Below, piece by piece: positions 15,556 to 24,792 of a stretch of 33,809 nt of DNA. A model generated the notes under the pieces. The model was not told the DNA's origin, searched no databases, and worked only from the letters and a program-made list of their open reading frames with translations. Origin of the DNA: an uncultured SAR86 cluster bacterium (lineage in GTDB: Bacteria; Pseudomonadota; Gammaproteobacteria; Magnimaribacterales; AG-339-G14); the NCBI GenBank assembly GCA_902578495.1, contig CACHCY010000009.1:1-33809 (forward strand), written 5' to 3'. The translations under genes and the position numbers were made by a program. How positions within the stretch are numbered: position 1 is the stretch's first letter; each line of letters begins with the position of its first letter.

Positions 15556-17316
15556 TTACAAAGACTTTAGAAGCTCCTTTTCTTGATCATCTAATGCTTC
15601 AAATTTTTCAAGCAAACTTTTTTTCAATTCGATCTTTTCTTTTTCCGTAATATCTCCATCCATGAGTTTTTTTTGTAGATATGCATGATTCGAAATATTC
15701 TCTTTTTTTAAATAAAAATTAATTGATTCTTCAATGTATTCATTGGCTTTGGCTTCAGAAACTATATTCTCACCAGCAGCGATAGAAGTAATATCTCCCT
15801 TTAACTCAGGATACTCCTCAATTAATTGACCTGGATTATAGTTGGGGGCTGATTTACAAAATTCAATTATCTTAGCGATTGTTTCTTCTTCCTTTATTGG
15901 CGACTTGACGTCGAAATATGAGAACAAATCTAAATTAATTCTTCCAGGAAAATCTAATACAACCGCTAGAATCTTTTTTAAAATTGTACTTTCTATAAAG
16001 GTTTCGTTTTCTTTCATCGTGAAAGATTTTTTCTTTATTGATGGTTGGATTTCTTCGTCAACTTTGAAACCTAATTTCGATGAAAAGTCTTCAACCAGCA
16101 AAGTTTTGAAATTTGAAGGCGGGATAGACTTTATAAAATTTTGAAAACTTCTCATGGCGTTTGCTTTTGTTTCTATTGAATCGTCAGTCCCAGCAATAAA
16201 AGAATCTTGAATATATTTGGAAAGCACTACCGATTTACTCAAATATTCCTCAAATTTATTCGTACCATGCTCTTCAATAATGCTTGCAGGATCTTGCCCT
16301 TCAGGAAGAAACAAAATATTGAACTTTCTATTATCGTTAATGAAAGGCAGTGTGACTTCTACTGCTCTTCTAGCTGCATCTGATCCTGCTTGATCACCAT
16401 CAAAACAAAAAACTACTTCATTGGTAATTTTTAGAATATTTTCAAGATGATATTTTGATGTCGCTATCCCAAGTGTAGCCACTGCATAAGGAAAACCACC
16501 TGCAAACAGAGCAATGACGTCTGTATAACCTTCAACCACTAAAATTTTGTTTATGTTTCTATTTTGCTCAATGGATTCATAAAGGCCATACAGCTCCCTA
16601 TTTTTTTTAAATACCAGAGATTCTGCAGAATTGAGGTATTTTGGTTCTTCATTCTCAATTACTCTGCCACCAAAGCCTATAACCAGCCCTCTTCTATTTC
16701 GTATTGGAAACATTAATCTATTCCTAAAGAAGTCATAATCTTTACCTTTATCAGAGGTTTTGATTAATCCTGTTTTCATAATATCTTCTCTAGATATACC
16801 CTCTTTAAGTAGATATTTGCATAAATCATCCCAGCTTTTAGTTGCGTATCCTAAGGAGAAATTTTGGGAAGATTTTCCTTCAATATTTCTACTTTTAAGA
16901 TATTTGTAAACAGAACTAGATTCACTTTGCTCAGAAAGATTTTTTTGAAAAAACTTCACAGTAAGATCATTGATTTTGTCAAAAATTTTAAAATCTTCAT
17001 TATTTATGCTGTTTGAGTTTTTAGGAATTTCGATGCCTGCATTAGTTGCTAAAAATTCCAAGGCATCCATAAAAGTTTGCCCTTGGTGATCTGTGAGAAA
17101 CGAAATTGCATTTCCACTCGCTCTGCATTTGAAACAATAATAAAACTGCTTATGTTGACTTACGCTAAAAGAAGGCTTACTTCCATCATCGCAGAAAGGA
17201 CAAAGCGCCCAGTGATCTTTTCCTCTTTTTTGAAGAGAAACATGGCTATCGATCAAAGAAACAATATCTGTTGAATCTAAAACTCTTTGAATAAAATCTC
17301 TGGGTAATTGAGCCAT
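15556..17316 (-). CDS. dnaG: DNA primase DnaG with an unusual all-cysteine zinc site
   Basis: DnaG makes RNA primers at the replication fork. From the ATG at 17314-17316 the protein has 586 residues, starting MAQLPRDFIQRVLDSTDIV, which fits the family N-terminus. A TTG 21 nt upstream in frame would give seven more residues and overlap ruvX, so I prefer the ATG. The zinc-binding domain reads CPFCDDGSKPSF followed by YYCFKC, so the ligands appear to be C39, C42, C61 and C64 instead of the usual Cys-His-Cys-Cys, with one extra residue in the loop. The TOPRIM domain has VVEGYTDVI and FCFDGDQAG. The DnaB-binding C-terminal part is poorly conserved. It lies between ruvX and rpoD, without the rpsU often found upstream. 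Confidence 0.95.
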   Translation of the reverse strand: MAQLPRDFIQRVLDSTDIVSLIDSHVSLQKRGKDHWALCPFCDDGSKPSFSVSQHKQFYYCFKCRASGNAISFLTDHQGQTFMDALEFLATNAGIEIPKNSNSINNEDFKIFDKINDLTVKFFQKNLSEQSESSSVYKYLKSRNIEGKSSQNFSLGYATKSWDDLCKYLLKEGISREDIMKTGLIKTSDKGKDYDFFRNRLMFPIRNRRGLVIGFGGRVIENEEPKYLNSAESLVFKKNRELYGLYESIEQNRNINKILVVEGYTDVIALFAGGFPYAVATLGIATSKYHLENILKITNEVVFCFDGDQAGSDAARRAVEVTLPFINDNRKFNILFLPEGQDPASIIEEHGTNKFEEYLSKSVVLSKYIQDSFIAGTDDSIETKANAMRSFQNFIKSIPPSNFKTLLVEDFSSKLGFKVDEEIQPSIKKKSFTMKENETFIESTILKKILAVVLDFPGRINLDLFSYFDVKSPIKEEETIAKIIEFCKSAPNYNPGQLIEEYPELKGDITSIAAGENIVSEAKANEYIEESINFYLKKENISNHAYLQKKLMDGDITEKEKIELKKSLLEKFEALDDQEKELLKSL

Positions 17317-17318
17317 TA

Positions 17319-17723
17319 TTATTTTTTGTTTAGCCAAGTATCAAGAATTATCTTAGCTGCAAGGGCGTGAGATGTTGTTTTTTTATCAGTAAGATTATTT
17401 TTATCAGACATAATTTCCTTGGCTTCCCATGTAGTAAGTCTTTCATCTTCTAATTCAACATCAATATCAAACAGCTGCTCACAAGCTATTTTAAATTTGC
17501 TTACTTTTAATGAAAGTTTTGAATCAGTATCATCCATATTAAGTGGATATCCTAGAATAATTCCTTTTAAATCCCACTCTTTTATTAAATTTTCAATAAA
17601 TTTTAAAGCTTCTTTTTCAGATGCAATTTTTTCAGAAAAATATGTTGTTGAATTTTTGGTAATTGAATTACCAATCGCAAATCCATAATTAACTTCTCCG
17701 TAATCAATGCCCAAATAGTTCAT
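17319..17723 (-). CDS. ruvX: YqgF/RuvX RNase H-fold nuclease
   Basis: This is a small RNase H-fold protein (134 residues) implicated in 16S rRNA 5' end processing and earlier proposed as a Holliday-junction resolvase. Visible motifs are GIDYGEVNYG (5-14) with the first catalytic Asp, the DERLTTWEA segment (about 92-100), and the C-terminal SHALAAKIIL. The ATG at 17721-17723 overlaps the end of gshB by 20 nt, and dnaG begins 2 nt after its stop. In many gammaproteobacteria yqgE lies between gshB and this gene; it is missing here. Confidence 0.93.
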   Translation of the reverse strand: MNYLGIDYGEVNYGFAIGNSITKNSTTYFSEKIASEKEALKFIENLIKEWDLKGIILGYPLNMDDTDSKLSLKVSKFKIACEQLFDIDVELEDERLTTWEAKEIMSDKNNLTDKKTTSHALAAKIILDTWLNKK

Positions 17724-18636
17724 CTACAAAAAGTTTTGCTAAGTTTTCATCTGCTTGATCATTGAGTTCTCTAAAGCAAGTGGGACTTGTTAAATTGATT
17801 TCTGTTAGAAAATTTCCAATCATGTCTAATCCAACTATATACAACCCAAAATCCAACATTTTGTCTGCTACCGTCTGAGCAATAATTTTATCTTGTTCAT
17901 TAAGCTCAATAGTTGAGGCTGATCCTCCTGCAGCCAAATTACCTATAAACTCTCCCTCAGGAGGTGTTCTTAACACGGCGTGTTTAGGAACTTTACCGTT
18001 GATAATTAATATTCTTTTATCTCCAATGGAAATTTCTGGAAGGAATTTTTGCGCAATAAATTTTACTTCACCCTTCTTAGATATCTTTGAATAAACTTCA
18101 GATAAATGTTCATCATCCTTCTTTAGTTGAAAGATAGAATCTCCACCCATGGAGTTAAGGGGCTTAACTACAATATGCTCATTCTCTTTAAGAAAATTAT
18201 TAAAAATTTCAAAATCAGATGTGATCAAAGTAGGTGGACAAAATTGTGGAAAATTTAATGCAAATATTTTTTCATTTAAGTTTCTTAGATTTGAAGGATT
18301 ATTAATAACGTTAACGCCTAAATCGGCAGCTTTTTCTAAAATCATTGTGTTTACTATAAAAGAGTAATCAACAGGGGGGTCTTGACGCATCATGATCACT
18401 TCAAAAAAATTCATTGTATTCTCGGAAGAGGATAAAACGTTGAAGTTCGTATCATTTAGAGAAACTTCTACCTTTTGATATTTACAGTAGGGTTGATTGT
18501 CCTTCATAAATAAATTTTTTGAATCAATAAAATATATATCGTGTCCATTATTTTGGGCTTCGAACATTAGCAACAAAGTTGAATCCTTTTTTAGATTCTT
18601 TTCAGGAATTGGCTCCATTACAAAACCGATTTTCAT
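17704..18636 (-). CDS. gshB: glutathione synthetase GshB
   Basis: This ATP-grasp ligase joins gamma-glutamylcysteine and glycine to give glutathione in the cytoplasm. It has 310 residues, the family length. Motifs seen are MRQDPPVDYSF (about 101-111), PSNLRNLNEK, the ATP-binding VVKPLNSMGGDSIF, and the C-terminal metal-binding EINLTSPTCFRE. The ATG at 18634-18636 overlaps the rsmE stop by 4 nt (ATGA), and the gene overlaps ruvX by 20 nt, so rsmE-gshB-ruvX is almost surely one transcript. The enzyme gshA is not in the window. Confidence 0.97.
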   Translation of the reverse strand: MKIGFVMEPIPEKNLKKDSTLLLMFEAQNNGHDIYFIDSKNLFMKDNQPYCKYQKVEVSLNDTNFNVLSSSENTMNFFEVIMMRQDPPVDYSFIVNTMILEKAADLGVNVINNPSNLRNLNEKIFALNFPQFCPPTLITSDFEIFNNFLKENEHIVVKPLNSMGGDSIFQLKKDDEHLSEVYSKISKKGEVKFIAQKFLPEISIGDKRILIINGKVPKHAVLRTPPEGEFIGNLAAGGSASTIELNEQDKIIAQTVADKMLDFGLYIVGLDMIGNFLTEINLTSPTCFRELNDQADENLAKLFVDELFGH

Positions 18637-19343
18637 GATATATCCCTCATAGAAAAATTTAACATTGATAATATTACGATCGGCATTGTATCTGTTCTAA
18701 AAATCATATCTCCACAATTAATGCTAATAAATTCTTCTTCTTCTAATTTTTCTATTTCATTATCTGTAAATCCTCCCTCTGGGCCGATTGCTATAGAGAG
18801 GCTTTCAGCTTTTTTTAAGTCTTTAATGGACTTAGTTGCTCTGGGATTTAACACAATTTTTAAAGAGTCATTGGAATTATGCGCCCAAGACATTAATTCA
18901 TTTGAATAAATTTCGGGGACCCAATCCATTCCGCATTGTTCGCAACTGCTTTCAGCGATTTTCTTCCATCTTTCTATTTTTGATTGTGAAGGTTTTTTTC
19001 TTATTTTTGATCTTTCGCTTGATAAGCAATTTATCGAATTTATCCCAAGAGGAGTGCTCTGTTTTACAACGTTATCAAAATTTTTTATCTCACTGATACC
19101 TAAATTAAATATTGGTTTAAGTTTTTTAGAAAAGTTTAAATTCTTGTTTGTTTTGATTAAAAAGGTTTTTTTCTTTTTTTCAATGATATTTCCAAAAGTT
19201 GAATTACCTCGCCCATCAAACAGATGAAGCTGCTGACCAATTTTTTTATTCGTAACTTTTAAATGATCTGAAATATTTTGATCAAGCTCTATAATTGAAT
19301 TTGCTTTTAATTCAGTTTTTAAAAATACCCTTGGAGTTCTCAT
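18633..19343 (-). CDS. rsmE: 16S rRNA m3U1498 methyltransferase RsmE
   Basis: This SPOUT-fold, SAM-dependent enzyme methylates U1498 of 16S rRNA. The 236-residue protein has an N-terminal PUA-like domain (about 1-75, with HLFDGRGN) and a C-terminal SPOUT domain with the knot motif IGPEGGFTDNEI and the end segment LxxxIFRTDTMPIVILSML-like. It is the first gene of the minus-strand run rsmE-gshB-ruvX-dnaG-rpoD. Its promoter must lie in the 46-nt gap shared with the divergent histidine phosphatase gene, or beyond it. Confidence 0.95.
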   Translation of the reverse strand: MRTPRVFLKTELKANSIIELDQNISDHLKVTNKKIGQQLHLFDGRGNSTFGNIIEKKKKTFLIKTNKNLNFSKKLKPIFNLGISEIKNFDNVVKQSTPLGINSINCLSSERSKIRKKPSQSKIERWKKIAESSCEQCGMDWVPEIYSNELMSWAHNSNDSLKIVLNPRATKSIKDLKKAESLSIAIGPEGGFTDNEIEKLEEEEFISINCGDMIFRTDTMPIVILSMLNFSMRDIS

Positions 19344-19389
19344 GAATTTCTTTGTATGCTAAACATTCAATTTTATCAGAGTTTAAAAG

Positions 19390-19941
19390 ATGAAAATCTA
19401 CATCATAAGACATGGAGAAGCTGCCAAATCTTGGGAAGTTGATAGAGATCCAGAATTGAGTCTGAGAGGAAGGGAGCAAGCCCAAAATATTTCAGATATT
19501 CTTGCTCAAGAAGATTTGAATGATTTCCAAATCATTTCAAGCCCACTTAGAAGAGCAATAGAAACCGCCGAACCAATATCTAAGAAATTAAATAAGGAAA
19601 TAGAAATTAATGAAAGCTTTATTGAAATTCCTTCTCCTGGGATAGACATGTCTGAAAGACCTTCTTGGTTGAGGGAAATGTTTTCAAAGGATGTAGATCG
19701 GTTTGAAAAGCCTCAAGCAGATTGGAGAGATAAAATAATAAATGTCACTCATTCATTTAAATCACCGACTTTAATTTTTTCACACTTCATGGTGATAAAC
19801 GTTTTGGTAGGTTATTTACAAAAATCAAAAAAAATTGTTACTTTTTACCCAGATAATTGTTCAGTAACAAAGATGTCTCTAAATCAAGGAATGCTTTCTT
19901 TAGAGGAAATAGGAAGCAATCAAGAAAGTGTGGTTAACTGA
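19390..19941 (+). CDS. histidine phosphatase superfamily protein (SixA/phosphoglycerate mutase-like)
   Basis: This is a 183-residue phosphatase with the superfamily signature RHGEA at residues 7-11 (catalytic His 8). SSPLRRAIETAEPI carries the second phosphate-pocket Arg, and FSHFMVINVLV near 135 the second catalytic His. It resembles SixA but is a little longer than E. coli SixA (161 residues), so a small-molecule phosphatase role is equally possible. Its TGA shares one base with the fis ATG, so the two are translated together. It is divergent from rsmE. Confidence 0.85.
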   Translation: MKIYIIRHGEAAKSWEVDRDPELSLRGREQAQNISDILAQEDLNDFQIISSPLRRAIETAEPISKKLNKEIEINESFIEIPSPGIDMSERPSWLREMFSKDVDRFEKPQADWRDKIINVTHSFKSPTLIFSHFMVINVLVGYLQKSKKIVTFYPDNCSVTKMSLNQGMLSLEEIGSNQESVVN

Positions 19942-20213
19942 TGGTCTCAAAGAAAAATAATTCAAGCGATAAAAATTCTTTGAAATATCAGGTCGGAAAA
20001 TCAATCAGAAGATATCTTAGAGAGTTAGACGGCAACAAATCATCTGATGTTTATCCAATGGTCCTAAAAGAAGTAGAAGCGCCTCTTCTATTTGAAATAA
20101 TGAAGTATTGCAATGGAAATCAAAGTGAGGCTAGTAAAATGCTTGGCCTTAATAGGGGCACCTTGAGAACAAAACTCAAAGAATACGACCTTCTCAAAAT
20201 TAATAAAAAATAA
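19941..20213 (+). CDS. fis: nucleoid-associated DNA-binding protein Fis
   Basis: Fis bends DNA and regulates rRNA, tRNA and replication functions. The 90-residue product has a helix-turn-helix at about 55-85 (MKYCNGNQSEASKMLGLNRG then TLRTKLKEY), which matches Fis closely; E. coli Fis has 98 residues. The N-terminal arm is short and Lys/Ser-rich. It sits between the phosphatase (1-nt overlap) and purH (1-nt gap). The fis-purH-purD order is known from pseudomonads, while the dusB partner found in enterics is absent here. Confidence 0.92.
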   Translation: MVSKKNNSSDKNSLKYQVGKSIRRYLRELDGNKSSDVYPMVLKEVEAPLLFEIMKYCNGNQSEASKMLGLNRGTLRTKLKEYDLLKINKK

Positions 20214-20214
20214 G

Positions 20215-21741
20215 ATGTCTAAAATTGCCCTTATTAGTGTCTCAAACAAGGATGGAATAATTGAATTTGCTAAAAATCTTATATCGCTGGACTACAAAAT
20301 CATTTCAACAGGCGGAACTTACCAGCTGCTAAAAGAAAATAATATTGATGCTATTGAAGTTTCAGAGCATACAGGCTTTCCAGAAATAATGGATGGCAGA
20401 ATCAAAACCTTACATCCCAAAATTCATGCAGGAATTCTCTCTCGAAGAAAAATTGATAAAAAAATCATTAAAGAACACAGCATCGATGAAATCGATATTG
20501 TGGTAGTAAATCTTTATCCTTTTTATTCAACTGCAAAAGATCCAAATAGTACTGAAGCAGAAATAATTGAGAAAATTGATATAGGTGGTCCAACGATGTT
20601 GAGAGCGGCTGCAAAAAATAATAAGCACGTTACCACAATTGTTGATCCTAATGATTACGATCTGGTTACAAAGGAACTCAAAAAAAGCAAAACTATTTCA
20701 AAATCTATAAAAAAACAATTGGCCATCAAAGTTTTTTCACATACAGCTAATTATGATTTAGAGATTTCAAACTATTTTAATGGTGACCAATTTGGAGAGA
20801 ATCTTCTTTTGAGTTATGAAAAAACTGAAAATTTAAGGTACGGAGAAAATCCTCATCAGACGGCCTCTTTTTTTAAACATAAATTTTCAAAGCCATTTGG
20901 GATATCTTCATCCATTCTGCATCAAGGCAAAGAAATGTCTTATAACAACATAGCAGATACAGATACTGCGATCGATTGCGTATGTAATTTTGCTGAACCT
21001 ACTTGTGTCATTGTAAAACATGCCAATCCTTGTGGAGTATCATCAAGAAAAAATTTATTGGATGCTTATCAAAGTGCTTTTGAGAGCGATCCAACCTCAG
21101 CTTTTGGAGGAATAATTGCCTTCAATGAAAAGGTTTCAGGAGAAGTTGCGCAGAGATTGATTGATAATCAATTTCTTGAGGTAGTTGCTGCTCCAGCATA
21201 CTCAGACGAATCTCTGAAAATTTTCACTGCAAAACCTAATGTAAGGGTTCTCTCATTCGAACCAAAAATAAATGACAAAAATAAAATTTTATCTGTATCT
21301 GGAGGCCTCCTTATTCAGTCAGCAGATAATAAAATTATTACCGAAGATAATTTAGAAGTTGTAACCAAAAAAGTACCGAATAAAGATGAAATACAAAATG
21401 CTTTGTTTGCATGGAAGGTGTGTAAATATGTTAAATCTAATGCAATTGTGTTTGCTGCAAGTGAACAAACATTAGGAATTGGTGCAGGTCAAATGAGCAG
21501 AATAGATAGCGGTAAAATTGCTGCCTCTAAAGCTAAGGAATTTGGATTCTCATTGAATGGAGCATCAATGGCTTCTGATGCATTTTTCCCTTTTAGGGAC
21601 AACGTCGATAATGCTCATGAACTGGGCATAAAATGCATCATTCAGCCTGGAGGTTCAATCAAAGACGAAGAAGTAATTCAAGCTGCGAATGAGGCAGATA
21701 TGAGTATGTTATTCACTAAAGTAAGGCATTTCAGGCATTAA
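20215..21741 (+). CDS. purH: bifunctional AICAR formyltransferase / IMP cyclohydrolase PurH
   Basis: PurH does the last two steps of IMP synthesis. The 508-residue protein has the N-terminal cyclohydrolase (MGS-like) domain with STGGTYQLL and MDGRIKTLHPKIHAGIL (about residues 61-77), and the C-terminal transformylase domain with the catalytic KHANPCG and FFPFRDNVD. Length is slightly below the usual 520-530. The ATG is 1 nt after the fis stop and purD starts directly after the purH stop, so it is co-transcribed with both. Confidence 0.98.
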   Translation: MSKIALISVSNKDGIIEFAKNLISLDYKIISTGGTYQLLKENNIDAIEVSEHTGFPEIMDGRIKTLHPKIHAGILSRRKIDKKIIKEHSIDEIDIVVVNLYPFYSTAKDPNSTEAEIIEKIDIGGPTMLRAAAKNNKHVTTIVDPNDYDLVTKELKKSKTISKSIKKQLAIKVFSHTANYDLEISNYFNGDQFGENLLLSYEKTENLRYGENPHQTASFFKHKFSKPFGISSSILHQGKEMSYNNIADTDTAIDCVCNFAEPTCVIVKHANPCGVSSRKNLLDAYQSAFESDPTSAFGGIIAFNEKVSGEVAQRLIDNQFLEVVAAPAYSDESLKIFTAKPNVRVLSFEPKINDKNKILSVSGGLLIQSADNKIITEDNLEVVTKKVPNKDEIQNALFAWKVCKYVKSNAIVFAASEQTLGIGAGQMSRIDSGKIAASKAKEFGFSLNGASMASDAFFPFRDNVDNAHELGIKCIIQPGGSIKDEEVIQAANEADMSMLFTKVRHFRH

Positions 21742-23013
21742 GTGAATTTCTTAATTATTGGTAACGGTGGAAGGGAGCACGCCTTTGCATGGAAAATCTC
21801 CCAAAGCTCTCTTGTTCAAAAAGTTTTCATTGCACCTGGAAATGCGGGAACTGAAAGAGAAAATAAGTGTGAAAATATAAATATTGATTCCGAAGATATA
21901 TCTGCACTGAGAGATTTTGCCATTGAAAAATCTATAGACCTTACTATTGTCGGCCCTGAAGCCCCGCTAGTGAAAGGTATCGTTGATGAGTTTGAAAAAC
22001 ATAAATTACTTATTTTAGGTCCTTCTAAAAAAGCTTCGCAAATTGAAGGATCAAAAAAATTTATGAAAGATTTTTTAAAGAAAAATCATATCCGTACTGC
22101 TGAGTATGAAGTCTTTGAAGACTATGAAGAGTCAAAGGAATATATATCAAAGTCTAAGTTTCCTATTGTTATTAAGGCAGACGGTCTTGCTGCTGGAAAA
22201 GGTGTAACCATTGCGCACTCAGCTGAAGAAGCACATAAAGCACTAGATGATGCTATGCAAAAAAAGATATTTGGTTCTGCAGGTACAAAGGTTGTTATAG
22301 AAGATTTTCTACAAGGAGAAGAAGCGAGTTTCATTGTTTTATGCGATGGTAAAAAAACTATTCCTTTTGCTTCTTCTCAAGATCATAAAGCTAGAGATAA
22401 CAATGATTTAGGCCCGAATACGGGAGGTATGGGAGCATATTCTCCAGCTCCTATTGTGACGGAGGAAATTCATAAGCAAGTAATGGAAAAAATCATAAAG
22501 CCAACAATTGATGGCCTTAAATCAGAGGGAATAACTTACAAAGGCTTTCTCTATGCTGGGTTGATGATAAAAAATTCAGAAATTAGTGTATTGGAGTTTA
22601 ACTGTCGGTTTGGAGATCCAGAGACACAACCAATTCTCATGAGAATGGAATCTGACTTAGCTGAGATTTGTCTTCTAGCTGCGTTAGGTAATTTAAATGA
22701 AAGAGAAATTTCTTGGACTAAAGATTCAGCTCTTGGCGTAGTAATAGCATCCAAAGGCTACCCTTTTGAATATGAGAAAAACAAAGAAATTAATAATTTA
22801 GAAAATGAAAATCCACGCCAAAAAGTCTTTCATGCAGGGACAAAAACTCAAGAAGGACAAGTTCTTAGTAATGGAGGAAGGGTTTTATGCGTTACTGCAT
22901 TAGGGAGTACTTTGCTAGATTCAAAAAATTTAGCTTATCAAAAAGTTAGAAATATAGACTGGAAAGATGGATTTTATCGAGATGATATTGGTGATAAAGC
23001 TATTAAATCTTGA
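21742..23013 (+). CDS. purD: phosphoribosylamine-glycine ligase PurD
   Basis: This ATP-grasp enzyme joins phosphoribosylamine and glycine in purine synthesis. It has 423 residues, near the E. coli length of 429. It starts with GTG immediately after the purH TAA, giving MNFLIIGNGGREHAFAWKI. Visible motifs are VGPEAPLVKGI, VIKADGLAAGKGV, DHKARDNNDLGPNTGGMGA and FNCRFGDPETQ. Its last 40 nt overlap the last 40 nt of trpC on the other strand, leaving no room for a terminator between the two operons. Confidence 0.98.
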   Translation: MNFLIIGNGGREHAFAWKISQSSLVQKVFIAPGNAGTERENKCENINIDSEDISALRDFAIEKSIDLTIVGPEAPLVKGIVDEFEKHKLLILGPSKKASQIEGSKKFMKDFLKKNHIRTAEYEVFEDYEESKEYISKSKFPIVIKADGLAAGKGVTIAHSAEEAHKALDDAMQKKIFGSAGTKVVIEDFLQGEEASFIVLCDGKKTIPFASSQDHKARDNNDLGPNTGGMGAYSPAPIVTEEIHKQVMEKIIKPTIDGLKSEGITYKGFLYAGLMIKNSEISVLEFNCRFGDPETQPILMRMESDLAEICLLAALGNLNEREISWTKDSALGVVIASKGYPFEYEKNKEINNLENENPRQKVFHAGTKTQEGQVLSNGGRVLCVTALGSTLLDSKNLAYQKVRNIDWKDGFYRDDIGDKAIKS

Positions 23014-23777
23014 ACAGACTTATAGGGTTCTTTTTTTCTCATAAAAAATTCTCCAACCAAAAAGTTGTAAATTTTGGCTTCGTTGAGATCATTTATGTCA
23101 TCTCTGGAATAGATGCCGCTTTCGGAGATAATTAATTGACCTTTAGGTAGCATTTTTTTGATTTTGATCGAATTATTAATATCTACATCAAAAGTCTTCA
23201 AATCACGATTATTTATTCCTAAAAGTTCAGGTGAAACTGACATTGCTATTTCTGCTTCCTTCTCATCATGAACTTCTATAAGAACATCTAATTCATTTTC
23301 TTTTGCGATTTGATAAAAATCTTTAATTTTATTTTTATCTAAAATTGAAGCAATCAGAAGAATGCAATCCGCCCCAAAAGCTTTGGACTCTAAAATCTGT
23401 ATTTCATCAATTATGAAATCCTTTCGCAAAATAGGTAAATGACAGATTTTTCTTACCTCTAATAAATAATCAAGACTACCTAGAAAAAAATCAGGTTCTG
23501 TTAGTATGCTGAGACAGGCAGCTCCTCCCTTCTCGTATTGCTTAGCAGTCCAGACGGGATCGAAATCTTTTCTAATAATACCCTTGCTTGGGGAGGCTTT
23601 TTTTATTTCTGCGACCACAGAATTTCTCAACTCTTCTGAAGATTTATGTAAAATTTCAACAAATTTCCTTTTTTGATATTCCTTTCCTTTACTTTGAAGA
23701 TTTTCTCTAGAAAAGGCGGATTTCAAAGTTGCAACCCTTTGCTCGGTTCTTTTAATAATTTTTTCAAGATGATTCAT
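22974..23777 (-). CDS. trpC: indole-3-glycerol phosphate synthase TrpC (monofunctional)
   Basis: TrpC closes the indole ring from the anthranilate-derived CdRP intermediate. The 267-residue barrel has the family signatures VAEIKKASPSKG (about residues 56-67), PILRKDFI (catalytic Lys) and LGINNRDLKTF. No TrpF domain is fused, unlike the enteric TrpC-TrpF. It is the last gene of the trpEGDC run, 7 nt after trpD. Its 3' end overlaps that of convergent purD by 40 nt. Confidence 0.97.
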   Translation of the reverse strand: MNHLEKIIKRTEQRVATLKSAFSRENLQSKGKEYQKRKFVEILHKSSEELRNSVVAEIKKASPSKGIIRKDFDPVWTAKQYEKGGAACLSILTEPDFFLGSLDYLLEVRKICHLPILRKDFIIDEIQILESKAFGADCILLIASILDKNKIKDFYQIAKENELDVLIEVHDEKEAEIAMSVSPELLGINNRDLKTFDVDINNSIKIKKMLPKGQLIISESGIYSRDDINDLNEAKIYNFLVGEFFMRKKEPYKSVQDLIALSPISSR

Positions 23778-23784
23778 AAATTAC

Positions 23785-24792
23785 CTAAGACTTAAAATTT
23801 ATAAACTCATCAAATTTCTCTAGTGCCTTGCCTGAAGAAATGAGTTCGTAAGCAAAATCGTATCCATCTTCAAAATTATCTACTACAGAAGATATTTTCA
23901 AAGCTGGAGCTGCATTTAAAGAAATTATCTCCTTGCCCGGTAAGAATTTATTTTCAAAAGAATCTATAACTTTCCTAACACTATCTTGAGGAGAATCTAT
24001 TTCTAAATCAGAGAGATTTTTAGATTTTATGTTAAAAGCTTTTGGATCTATTTCATGAGTAGTAAGTTCACTCTTAGATAATTCTATTAATTGGGTTTTA
24101 CTAGAGAAGGAAATTTCATCTAAGCCATCATCTGAATGATAAATTGCTGCAGCTTTGCAATTCAAATTTATTAAGGCCTCGCCAACTGGTTTTATCCATT
24201 TACTGTGAAAAACACCAATAGACTGAATGTTTGCGCCTGCGGGATTTGATAGAGGACCCAAAAGGTTAAAAATAGTTTTTTTACCTAATATTCTTCTGGC
24301 TTCCATGACATATTTCATACCTGGATGATGATTTTGGGCAAATAGAAATCCTAATCCTATTTTATCTAAAGAGTCAGAAAAATATTTTGATGACTCATTT
24401 AAATTGATACCTGCTGCTTCTAAGAAATCAGCGCTACCGCTTTTACCCGTTGCAGTTCTATTTCCATGCTTTGCAACTTTTAAGCCTGCCGCAGCTAGAA
24501 CAAAACTGACAGAAGTAGAAACGTTTATCATTTTTTTTCCTAGCCCTCCTGTACCGCAACAATCAATAACTTGATCATGATTAACATCAATGGATTTAGA
24601 ATTTTTTCGCATTGAGGTAGTAGCTCCAGCCAATTCATCAGGCGTTTCTCCTTTTTTGTCTAGAGCATCCAAGAGGCTAGTAAGGGAATTTGTATCTACC
24701 TCTCCGTTAAAAATCTTATCAAAAAGTTGTTCCGTCTCATCCAAAGTAAGGTTGATCTTTTTTTTAATGTTTTCTATTAAAGTATTAATCAT
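23785..24792 (-). CDS. trpD: anthranilate phosphoribosyltransferase TrpD
   Basis: TrpD transfers phosphoribose from PRPP to anthranilate. The 335-residue protein has the PRPP loop CCGTGGLGKKMINVST (about 78-93), KHGNRTATGKSGSAD and NLLGPLSNPAGA. The ATG overlaps the trpG stop by 8 nt (ATGATTAA). It is not fused to TrpG, unlike in E. coli. Confidence 0.97.
   Translation of the reverse strand: MINTLIENIKKKINLTLDETEQLFDKIFNGEVDTNSLTSLLDALDKKGETPDELAGATTSMRKNSKSIDVNHDQVIDCCGTGGLGKKMINVSTSVSFVLAAAGLKVAKHGNRTATGKSGSADFLEAAGINLNESSKYFSDSLDKIGLGFLFAQNHHPGMKYVMEARRILGKKTIFNLLGPLSNPAGANIQSIGVFHSKWIKPVGEALINLNCKAAAIYHSDDGLDEISFSSKTQLIELSKSELTTHEIDPKAFNIKSKNLSDLEIDSPQDSVRKVIDSFENKFLPGKEIISLNAAPALKISSVVDNFEDGYDFAYELISSGKALEKFDEFINFKS

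Noticed and set aside
17314-17337. Upstream TTG start for dnaG adding seven residues
   Set aside because: The ATG at 17314-17316 matches the family N-terminus and avoids overlapping ruvX.
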